A DNA stretch of 27,932 nucleotides from Lentzea aerocolonigenes (lineage in GTDB: Bacteria; Actinomycetota; Actinomycetes; Mycobacteriales; Pseudonocardiaceae), in NCBI RefSeq assembly GCF_000955955.1, contig NZ_JYJG01000346.1:1-27932 (forward strand), read 5' to 3'. Positions 6,922 through 14,247 of the stretch are shown here, one piece after another. The notes beneath the pieces are model-generated. The model ran no database searches and had not been told where the DNA came from. It saw only the letters and a list, made by a program, of their open reading frames with translations. Positions within the stretch are counted from its first letter, which is position 1; each line of letters begins with the position of its first letter. Made by a program: the position numbers and the translations under genes.

Positions 6922-8145
6922 ATGTCGACCTCCGCAGGCTGGCGGACAGCTTTCTGCTTCTCCGGTGCGGGAGCCCTTTTTGCCGATCCGTTCGCCTACT
7001 ACCCGGCGGGTCGCGGCATCGCCGCCGGGATCGCGAGGCGGATCGATGCCGTTACGTCGGGCTACGGCCGGCCGTCCGTCCTGATCGAAACCGATCTCGC
7101 CTCGTGGAGCCCGCTGCTCGAACTGCAGACCTACCACGCGCAACTGGCCTGCTACCAAGTCCTCCTGGACGAGTTCGGGGTTCGCCCGGACGTTCTGCTC
7201 GGGCACAGCCTCGGCGAGATCACCGCTTTGGTCGCCGCGGACGGCCTCACCGTCGAGGACGGAGCGATCCTGCTGTGTGAACGTGCCGTCGCGCTCGCGG
7301 CCCACGCCGATGCCGATGCCGCGACCGCGGCGTTCATGTTGTCGCCACAAGAGGGGAGGGCGTTCGCCGGGCAGGCGGAAGGCGTTTCGGTCGCGGCGGT
7401 GAACAGCCCAGCACAGGTGGTTCTGTCCGGTCCCGCTGACCAGCTGATGCGGCTGGGAGACCTCGCCATCGCCCGAGGCGTCACCGTGACTCCGTTGCGC
7501 GCGGGTCCCTACGCCCAGCACCACGCCGCTCTCAAGCCCGCGTTCGAACGTTACCTCCAGTCCGTGCGGGGCATCCAGGCCGCGCCGCTGCGCACCGCGG
7601 TCTGGTCCCCGGTGCTCGCGCGGGCCCTCGAACCGGTAGACGACCTGGTCCTGCTCGCCGCGCTGCAGATGGTGCGGCCACTGGACTTCCACGGCGCCGT
7701 CGCCGAGTTGCGGTCGGCCGGGGTCGACCAGTTCGTCGAATGCGGCTTGAAGGACACGTCGACACGGCTGGTCACCGCGACGCTCGGTGACCATGCGCGC
7801 GTGTCCGCGCCGTTCAGAAAACGTTCGACCGAAGCCGAGATCCGTCAGATGACCGCCCACCTCACCAGTCACGAGGAGCACGCCATGACCGACTCGAACG
7901 ACGACATGATCGGCTACCTGCGCGCGAACTACGCCGCCGCGCTGCAGATCCCGGAGGAGATGGTGACTCCGGACGTGGACCTCGAGGCGGAGTTCGGACT
8001 CGACTCCCTGCAGCACCGCCTGGTGCTGGTGAAGGCGGGCGAGCGGTGGTCGGTCGACCTCGGCCGTGCCGAGTCGCCCGCGACGATCACCGTCCGCTCC
8101 GTTGCCGGGATGGTCAGGGACGCGGGCGCGGCGGGACAGGGCTGA
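6922..8145 (+). CDS. PKS acyltransferase-acyl carrier protein didomain (AT-ACP)
   Basis: 407 residues. The AT domain (about 8-310) has the nucleophile Ser96 in GHSLGE, Arg121 and the His200/His201 region (GPYAQHH). The residue set at the specificity position is YAQH, neither the malonyl HAFH nor the methylmalonyl YASH. The ACP (about 325-400) carries the phosphopantetheine serine Ser362 in FGLDSLQ. Only one ACP is present, unlike the tandem ACPs of PUFA synthases. The AT would load extender units, probably malonyl-CoA, onto its own ACP for the KS encoded three bases downstream. The ATG at 6922 is preferred because GAGGAGAAGG lies just upstream; an in-frame GTG farther left has no such site. 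No ketosynthase is fused to it, which is unusual for an iterative type I system. Confidence 0.85.
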   Translation: MSTSAGWRTAFCFSGAGALFADPFAYYPAGRGIAAGIARRIDAVTSGYGRPSVLIETDLASWSPLLELQTYHAQLACYQVLLDEFGVRPDVLLGHSLGEITALVAADGLTVEDGAILLCERAVALAAHADADAATAAFMLSPQEGRAFAGQAEGVSVAAVNSPAQVVLSGPADQLMRLGDLAIARGVTVTPLRAGPYAQHHAALKPAFERYLQSVRGIQAAPLRTAVWSPVLARALEPVDDLVLLAALQMVRPLDFHGAVAELRSAGVDQFVECGLKDTSTRLVTATLGDHARVSAPFRKRSTEAEIRQMTAHLTSHEEHAMTDSNDDMIGYLRANYAAALQIPEEMVTPDVDLEAEFGLDSLQHRLVLVKAGERWSVDLGRAESPATITVRSVAGMVRDAGAAGQG

Positions 8146-8148
8146 ACC

Positions 8149-10398
8149 GTGCACACCGACCGGGTCTGCCTCGTCGCGACCGGTGTCGTGACGCCGGGTT
8201 GTGAGAACGTCGAGGAGTTGTGGCGGCGGGCACAGGACGGCCCGATCGTGTTCGGCCGTTCCGACCGCTTCAGCGAGGCCGGGTTGTTCTCCGCGCTGAA
8301 GCACAGCGAGACCGGTCTGCCCTACGACCTCACGTACGGGGAGGTACGGGACCTGACGGCCGACGGGTCAGGCGACCTCCAGGTGGGGTGGCTGCGCCAT
8401 GCCCTGCGGCAGTGCCTCGCCACCATGTCCGTTCCGGCCGGCCGCACCGGTCTGTTCGTCTCCGCGTCGACCGACACGAGCTACGAGATGGACCTGGCGC
8501 TCGCCGCGGACACGCTCGCGGCACAGGCCGCCGCGCGGCTGCCGGAGAACGGGCGTGCCCAGCGGTACGAGGCGATCCGGCGCAGGTTCGCCGAGTCGGA
8601 CTCCTGCGTGGGCCGCGGACACACCGAGTTCTTTCCGCACAGCCAAGTCGCGCGTGCTGCCGGCGGACTGCTTCCGCCGGACACGAGAACGCTCGTGTCG
8701 AACAACATCTGCCCGTCCGCCCTGTACTCGGTGGACCTCGGGGTCCGGCACCTGCTGGACGGCGCGGTGGATGTCGCGTTCTGCGGGGGAGTGAGTTCGC
8801 ACGGGCCACTGCGGCAGGTGTACTTCGCCGAGATGGGCACCTTGTCGCGCTCAGGACAGCTGCGTGCCTTCGACGTGGATGCGGACGGCACGGTGTTCTC
8901 CGAGGGTGCCGGCGTGGTGGCGCTCAAGCGGTGGAGCGACGTGCTGCGGGACGGCGACGACGTGCTGGCCGTGCTCGCCGGGTTCGGTGCCGCCTCGGAC
9001 GGCAAGAGCAAGGCCATCTTCGCGCCGAGCCAGGAGGGACAGACCCGTGCGATGACGCGGGCGAGGTCGGTCAACGGCGTGACCGGCGCCGAGGTCTCGT
9101 GGGTGATCGGGCACGGGACGGCGACCCTGGCGGGAGACGCGACGGAGCTGAGGTCGATCGCGGCCGCGCACCCCGGCGGCGAACCGTGGGTGACGGGTAA
9201 CAAGGCGTATCTCGGTCACACGGGCATGGCCTGCGGTGTTGTCTCGCTCATCCAGGCTGCGACCGGCCTGCACCGGTCGACCGTGCCGCGGCAGCCGAAC
9301 CACGTGGAGTTGCCGGAGTACGCCCGCTCGCTGTCCCTGCGGGTGCCCTCGGCACCGGTGCCGCTGCCGCAGGAGGACTCCTCGTACGTCGGGGTGTTCG
9401 CCTGCGGGCTCGGTGGCATCAACGGGTACCAGCTGCTCCGCTCGCCCCGCGGACAGGTGGGCGGCGTGCGGTCCGCCCCGCCCGACCTCGGTGACGAGCT
9501 GGTGCTCGTGCGGTGGAGCGCGTTGCTGCCGGGCAAGCCGTCGGACGACGAGGTCGCGGCCCGGCTGGTCCGAGGTGACGAGCCGGCCGACGACACCCGT
9601 TTCGAGTCCCCCTATCCGCTTCCCCCGTTCCCGGACACGCTGATCGCGCCCAATGTCGCGGCCGCGCTGGACATGAGCCAGCTGCTCACCGCCGAGCTGG
9701 CGAGCAGGCTCGCCGGCCCGGCCGGCGGTGTGCCCCTCTGGGAGGGGGTCGAGGAACGCACCGGCGTGTTCGGCGCCCAGTACGGCCTCAGCACGTCGGC
9801 CGTCGAGTCCACCGTGCTGTGCCTGGGTGACGGGTTCGTGGAGATGCTGGAAGGCGAGGAGAAGGCGGCCGCCGCGGCCTACCTGGCCGAGCTTCGCGGA
9901 CGAGTCGCGCCCATCAGCCCGTACAGCCTGGTCGGACGCATGTCGTCCACCGCTCTCGGTTGGGTCAGCAACCGGAGGAACCTGCGCGGTCCCACGATGA
10001 TGGTCGACACCGGTGAGACGTCCGGGCTCGCCGCGCTGCACACGGCGGGCAGCTACCTGCGTCGCGGCGACGTCGACCTCGCTCTGGTCATGGCGTGGAA
10101 CGCTTCCGCGCCGCAGGACGCGGCACGCTCGCTCGGGATCGGGGAGGAGGACGTCGCCGAAGGTGCGGTCGCGGTCGCGCTCACCCGCCGGGAGATCGCC
10201 ACGGCTCGTGGCTGGGAGGTGCTCGCGCGAGTCCGGACCGACCTCGGCCCGGCGTCGGAGCCGTCGCGCCGCGAAGGCGGTCGCTACCGGGCCGCGGACG
10301 GCGTGCTCGACGTCGTGCGGTGCGTCGTGCGGGGCGAGTTCCCGCAGCGGTTCTCGGCCGGATCCGGTGCTGCCGTCCACGTGCTCCCGCCTTCATGA
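8149..10398 (+). CDS. PUFA-synthase-type ketosynthase/chain-length-factor fusion (KS-CLF)
   Basis: 749 residues. The KS half (about 1-435) has the nucleophile Cys188 in NNICPSALYSV and the two active-site histidines His322 (GHGTATLAGD) and His357 (NKAYLGHTGM). The second half (about 480-749) begins with PPFPDTLIAPN and LDMSQLLTAELA, resembling the conserved entry to the CLF domain of PfaC and HglC. It continues as a shortened thiolase fold in which the active cysteine position is Glu623 (MMVDTGETSGLAAL) and no catalytic histidines follow. It is therefore a KS-CLF heterodimer in one chain, which would catalyse decarboxylative condensation and set chain length with the AT-ACP protein. The GTG start lies three bases after the AT-ACP stop. 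The KS cysteine setting is not the usual TACSSS. Confidence 0.85.
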   Translation: MHTDRVCLVATGVVTPGCENVEELWRRAQDGPIVFGRSDRFSEAGLFSALKHSETGLPYDLTYGEVRDLTADGSGDLQVGWLRHALRQCLATMSVPAGRTGLFVSASTDTSYEMDLALAADTLAAQAAARLPENGRAQRYEAIRRRFAESDSCVGRGHTEFFPHSQVARAAGGLLPPDTRTLVSNNICPSALYSVDLGVRHLLDGAVDVAFCGGVSSHGPLRQVYFAEMGTLSRSGQLRAFDVDADGTVFSEGAGVVALKRWSDVLRDGDDVLAVLAGFGAASDGKSKAIFAPSQEGQTRAMTRARSVNGVTGAEVSWVIGHGTATLAGDATELRSIAAAHPGGEPWVTGNKAYLGHTGMACGVVSLIQAATGLHRSTVPRQPNHVELPEYARSLSLRVPSAPVPLPQEDSSYVGVFACGLGGINGYQLLRSPRGQVGGVRSAPPDLGDELVLVRWSALLPGKPSDDEVAARLVRGDEPADDTRFESPYPLPPFPDTLIAPNVAAALDMSQLLTAELASRLAGPAGGVPLWEGVEERTGVFGAQYGLSTSAVESTVLCLGDGFVEMLEGEEKAAAAAYLAELRGRVAPISPYSLVGRMSSTALGWVSNRRNLRGPTMMVDTGETSGLAALHTAGSYLRRGDVDLALVMAWNASAPQDAARSLGIGEEDVAEGAVAVALTRREIATARGWEVLARVRTDLGPASEPSRREGGRYRAADGVLDVVRCVVRGEFPQRFSAGSGAAVHVLPPS

Positions 10399-12776
10399 CG
10401 TCCGCCGTCGTGGCAGGAGGGGTGGTTCAGCCGTACGCGCTGCGGCTGGTGGCCCGTCCCGCGACGCCCCAGGTTCCCGAGCGCGAGCCGCTGCCGCCCG
10501 GCGCGCTCGTGCTCACCGACGACGCGGAGATCGCGGACCGGGTACGCGCCACCGCCGGGCACGACGTCACGGTCGTGCTCGTGCCGGACGCGGTGGCCAC
10601 CTCGGACGAGGAAACGGTGACAGGCCTCCTCGCCGCGGCAGGGCCGGTCGGCGGTCACCTGCGCGTGATCACGTCCCTGCGCGACGCCGAGTGGCCCGCC
10701 TCGCCCCGGCAGAGCCTCGTCGCTCTACAGGAGACGGTGTTCGTCGCGCTGAAACGGCTGGCCGGCTCGGCTCACGACGACTCGTCGGTGGCGATCCTCG
10801 TGCTGGACCGCCTGGACGGGGGAGCGCCGCACCCGCACTGCGCGCTGCTGACCGGCCTGGCGAAGTCCGTCGTCTGGGAGCTGCCGGAAACGCACGTGCA
10901 CGCCGTGGTCACCGATGCCGGCTTCTCCGCCGCACTGGCCCAGCTTCGCGTGGAGTCCGGCTGTGCCAAGGGCCTGCCCGTCGCCTACTACCGCACGGCG
11001 TCGGCCCCGGTGGGCCGGTGGGAGGAACGGCTCGTCCCGCTCGGCGAGCTCGTCGCGGCCGTCGGCCACTCGGATGTCGAGGGCCCGGTCGTGGTCGCCG
11101 CCGGAGGTGCGCGGGGCATCACCGCGCGATGTCTCGAAGGCATGAGCCCTCCGCCATCGATGCTGTGGTTGCTCGGCAGCACCGAACCGGAGGCCATGGC
11201 TGCCCTGTCCGCGGAGATCGGTGACCTCAGCGGTGCCGACTACGTGCGGGCGAAACATCTCGAGGACCCGGGCGTCCACATCGCAACGCTGCGGGCGACC
11301 TACGACCGGGCGCGCCAGGCACGCGAGTCGCTCACGACCATCGAGGCCCTGCGCGAGCGGATCGGCGCGGAGCGGGTGCGCTACCTCGGCTGCGACGTCA
11401 CAGATCCGGACGCTGTCCGGCGTGCGGCGGCGACCGTCGCGGCGGACTCGTCGCGCATCGACCTCCTCGTGAACGGAGCGGGGATCGGCGGCGCCCGCCG
11501 TCTCCAGTCCAAGGACCTCGCGACGTTCCGCCGGGTGCGCGACACCAAGATCGCCGGTCACCACAACCTCAAGGCGGCCTTCCACGATCCCGCCCCATCG
11601 GCGTGGTGCACCTTCAGCTCCGTCGCCGGAGCGTTCGGCCTTCCCGGTGAGATCGACTACGGACCCGCCAACGACGTGCTCAACGCCGCCGCTCGCTACG
11701 AGCAGGGCCGCGGCCCGCACGCCGAGTGCGCGATCGGGTGGAGTCTGTGGGGCGAGTCCGGGATCGGTCCGCGCACCGGGTTCACCGACTACACGGCGAA
11801 GACCGGGCAGCTCGGCCTCCTCGGTGACGCGGAAGGGCAGCGGCTGTTCGCGAGCCTGGTCGCGCCGGACCGCATTGGGCGGCACCCTTCGCCGGTCCTG
11901 CTCGGCGAGGCGGAGCGGCGGCTGGTGAGGACGCGTTTCCCCGGCCTGGTCGACGACGGCATCCGCCTTCCCTACCTGAGCAGCCCTCCGCACACCCGTC
12001 AGGACGACACCGTCTGGCCGTTGGACCTCTCCCGGCACGACCACCTGCGGGGGCACGTCCGCCAGTCGCGAGCGCTCGTGCCGGGCGCCCTCGTACTCGA
12101 ACTGGCGGCGCACGCCGCCGACCACCTCACCGGGAACGGCGTCGTGGACAGGTTCCAGGACATCAGGTTCGGCGCTCCGGTCGCCGTCGACCCGCGGCTG
12201 GCCGAGTACACCGTCGCCGCGTCGTTCGTGCCTTCCGGGCCGGACAGCGGCGTGGTCCGCGTCGCCGTCCGGTCACAGCTCGGAGCGGGGAACGGTGACC
12301 GCCGCGTCACCCACGTCGAGCTGGCCGTTCCGCTCCGCGACGACGTGACCGTCCGCCTCCAGCCGCCTCGGCTGCGCGTCCGCCGCGCACCCGCGACGAT
12401 GTCCATGTCGGGACTGTTCGACCAGGTCCGCGACTGCCGCCTCACCGACGACACCACCTCGGCCCGGTGGGAGCCGTCGCTGACCGCCCGCGAGCTCTTC
12501 TCCTCGCACCGGCTTCCGTGGCTGCTGATCGACGCGCTGTTGCAGACCGCCTGTGCCACCGGCGTTCCGCATCGGTACGCGACGCCTCACTCGATCATGG
12601 AGGTGCGTCTGCACACCCGGCACAACGACCTCGCGCTGGCCGATCAGGCGACGAGCGTCCACCTGCACGTGACCCACGAGGCAGGCGTCGCCAACGGAGT
12701 GGCCGCCACTGACGACGGCACTGCGCTCGTGACGCTGACCGGGCTCGTGCTGAGCGGACGGGACGGTGTGACGTGA
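10395..12776 (+). CDS. Ketoreductase-dehydratase PKS protein (KR-DH)
   Basis: 793 residues. Residues 1 to about 225 look like the structural half of a PKS ketoreductase. The catalytic KR follows with AAGGARGIT (235-243) and an intact tetrad: Lys385 (DTKIAGH), Ser408 or Ser409 (TFSSVAG), Tyr422 and Asn426 (DYGPANDVLN), then GWSLWGESGIG (448-458). A double-hotdog dehydratase occupies about 540-790, with His554 (LRGHVRQSRALVPG) and Asp713/Gln717 (IDALLQTA, the DxxxQ motif). It should reduce the beta-keto thioester and dehydrate it to an enoyl; with no enoyl reductase in the window, a polyene chain is expected. The ATG overlaps the KS-CLF stop (ATGA). Together with KS-CLF and AT-ACP it forms one iterative synthase in pieces. 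Confidence 0.85.
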   Translation: MTSAVVAGGVVQPYALRLVARPATPQVPEREPLPPGALVLTDDAEIADRVRATAGHDVTVVLVPDAVATSDEETVTGLLAAAGPVGGHLRVITSLRDAEWPASPRQSLVALQETVFVALKRLAGSAHDDSSVAILVLDRLDGGAPHPHCALLTGLAKSVVWELPETHVHAVVTDAGFSAALAQLRVESGCAKGLPVAYYRTASAPVGRWEERLVPLGELVAAVGHSDVEGPVVVAAGGARGITARCLEGMSPPPSMLWLLGSTEPEAMAALSAEIGDLSGADYVRAKHLEDPGVHIATLRATYDRARQARESLTTIEALRERIGAERVRYLGCDVTDPDAVRRAAATVAADSSRIDLLVNGAGIGGARRLQSKDLATFRRVRDTKIAGHHNLKAAFHDPAPSAWCTFSSVAGAFGLPGEIDYGPANDVLNAAARYEQGRGPHAECAIGWSLWGESGIGPRTGFTDYTAKTGQLGLLGDAEGQRLFASLVAPDRIGRHPSPVLLGEAERRLVRTRFPGLVDDGIRLPYLSSPPHTRQDDTVWPLDLSRHDHLRGHVRQSRALVPGALVLELAAHAADHLTGNGVVDRFQDIRFGAPVAVDPRLAEYTVAASFVPSGPDSGVVRVAVRSQLGAGNGDRRVTHVELAVPLRDDVTVRLQPPRLRVRRAPATMSMSGLFDQVRDCRLTDDTTSARWEPSLTARELFSSHRLPWLLIDALLQTACATGVPHRYATPHSIMEVRLHTRHNDLALADQATSVHLHVTHEAGVANGVAATDDGTALVTLTGLVLSGRDGVT

Positions 12777-13984
12777 TGGGACCGCACGACCTGCTGCTGG
12801 GCCTGCTGTCGCCCGCGGGACGCGTCGACCCCTACCCGTACCACCGGGAGCTGATCGAGCGCTGGCCTGTCTTGCCGATCACGCGCGAGCGCCTGCTCGT
12901 CACCGGTTACCAGGAATGCGTGGACGTCCTGGTGAACCCCAGGCTCTTCCCGGTTCCCGACGGCCACTGCGCCGACCGGCTGTGGCCGGCCTGGCGCACG
13001 TTTCCGTCGACCGATCTGCTCTACCGCAGCCTGCTCTTCCGCAACGCACCCGGCAACCAGCCGGCCCGGCGGCTGCTCGCGCGCTTCTTCGGTCCCGACG
13101 AGGTCGCGCGGATGCGACCGATGATCACCCGGCACGCCGAAGCCGGCACGGCACCGTTCGGCGTCTCCCACGCGGTGGTGGACGCCGCGCGAACGTTCAC
13201 GACGATTCCCGACGGGATCATGGGCGAGCTGCTCGGCTTGCCGCGGCACGACGACGAGATGCTGGCGGGGTGGGTGGACGGCTTCCTGGAACGCAACGAG
13301 CTGCACCCACCGGACAAGGCGCTCGCGGTGGCGGACGAGGCGGCGACGCGACTCGTGGACCACCTGAACGCCACTGCCGCCGGGGAGGCTCCGCTCGTCC
13401 GCGCGCTCGCGGGCCACGACCGGCTCAGCGCCGGCGACCTGATGAGCAACCTGGTGTTCCTGCTCGGCGCGGGCACGGTGACCACGGGATCACTGCTGGG
13501 TACCGGTGTACGCCGGCTCGCGGCGCACAACGACCTGTTGCCGCGTCTGCGGGAGGACGACGCGTTGCTGCGGTCCTTCGTCCAGGAGACGCTGAGGTAC
13601 GACCCTCCGATCCAGTACGGCGTGAGGGTCGCGGCGGAGGACACCGAGCTCGCCGGAGTGCCGGTTCCCCGCGACAGCGTGGTGCTGGTCGGCTTCGGTG
13701 CGCTCGGCCGTGACCCCGTGAGGTTCGCCGATCCGGACGTGTTCGTGGCGGACCGCTTCGCCACGCCGAAATCGGGAGTGCGGGACGTGCTGTCGTTCGG
13801 CCTGGGCGCGCACCGGTGCGCCGGTGCCGAACTGGCGCTCGTGACGAGCGAGATCGCGTTCCGGCAACTGGCGGCGCGCGTGGACGCCATCACGGAAGCG
13901 GGCAGGCCCGAGCGGCAGGCTCGTGCGGTCACGCGGAAGTACACCAAACTCGCTGTCGAGGTCGTGCCGGTGAGTCACGCCTGA
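12773..13984 (+). CDS. Cytochrome P450 with a non-canonical I-helix
   Basis: About 403 residues, the size of soluble bacterial class I P450s. The heme-cysteine motif FGLGAHRCAG is at 342-351 (Cys349) and ExxR is ETLR (272-275). The oxygen-activating I-helix motif reads GAGTVTT (232-238), so the usual Glu or Asp before Thr is Val236. The C-helix segment reads NAPGNQPARR instead of the common DPPEHxRxRR, losing the His that contacts a heme propionate. It should bind heme, but proton delivery may differ, so the reaction could be unusual or peroxide-driven. The GTG at 12773 overlaps the KR-DH stop (GTGA); an ATG at 12776 is an equally good alternative. It is the last gene of the PKS operon and probably oxidises its product. 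Confidence 0.88.
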   Translation: MMGPHDLLLGLLSPAGRVDPYPYHRELIERWPVLPITRERLLVTGYQECVDVLVNPRLFPVPDGHCADRLWPAWRTFPSTDLLYRSLLFRNAPGNQPARRLLARFFGPDEVARMRPMITRHAEAGTAPFGVSHAVVDAARTFTTIPDGIMGELLGLPRHDDEMLAGWVDGFLERNELHPPDKALAVADEAATRLVDHLNATAAGEAPLVRALAGHDRLSAGDLMSNLVFLLGAGTVTTGSLLGTGVRRLAAHNDLLPRLREDDALLRSFVQETLRYDPPIQYGVRVAAEDTELAGVPVPRDSVVLVGFGALGRDPVRFADPDVFVADRFATPKSGVRDVLSFGLGAHRCAGAELALVTSEIAFRQLAARVDAITEAGRPERQARAVTRKYTKLAVEVVPVSHA

Positions 13985-13989
13985 CAAGA

Positions 13990-13999
13990 GTTCATGAAC
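13990..13999. repeat. 10-bp palindrome after the P450 gene
   Basis: GTTCATGAAC is a perfect palindrome six bases after the P450 stop. It could be a protein-binding site or a chance palindrome; no second copy was seen nearby. Confidence 0.25.
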
Positions 14000-14012
14000 A
14001 GGTCGTGCTCTG

Positions 14013-14180
14013 GTGGTAGCGCTCTCGCGTCGCTCGCAGGAGATCTACTTCCTCACCGGTGTGGAACAGACCTGGCGCACCCGGCACCCCGACGAGTCTG
14101 GTGTGGACGGACGGCTGGTGCCACCGCAGTCGTGGTGGGTCGTTTCCGGCGGAGTCCAACGCAGCTCATCGACGTCGTGA
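14013..14180 (+). pseudogene. 55-codon open frame with coding-like bias, possible gene remnant
   Basis: Between the convergent P450 and alcohol dehydrogenase genes, a frame from GTG 14013 to TGA 14178-14180 uses G or C at most third positions. It encodes a protein-like segment including SQEIYFLTGVEQTWRT and LVPPQSWWVVSGGV. There is no clear ribosome-binding site and the frame is closed by a TGA 18 bases before the GTG. I do not recognise the family. It may be a tiny gene, a scar of a deleted gene, or chance. Confidence 0.3.
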
Positions 14181-14212
14181 CCTCTTTGGACAATGGAGGT
14201 GACGGGCCGAGC

Positions 14213-14226
14213 CGTGGTGTTCCACG
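14213..14226. terminator. Small hairpin between convergent genes
   Basis: CGTGG and CCACG form a 5-bp stem around a TGTT loop, 22 bases from the alcohol dehydrogenase stop at 14248 on the side where its transcript would end. It is the only compact inverted repeat I noticed in this gap apart from the 13990 palindrome. It is weak evidence for a terminator. Confidence 0.25.
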
Positions 14227-14247
14227 CGTACGCGGAAGTCAGGCGCG

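Noticed and set aside
6823..8304. Long 493-codon open frame antisense to the AT-ACP gene
   Set aside because: It mirrors a strongly supported AT-ACP gene, has low-complexity Arg/Gly/His-rich content and no domain. Other long antisense frames over the KS-CLF, KR-DH, oxidase and LAL genes were rejected for the same reason.
4429..13984. Enediyne PKS
   Set aside because: KS, AT, ACP, KR and DH are all present, but on separate proteins with a PfaC/HglC-like CLF half. No enediyne companion genes are visible in the window.
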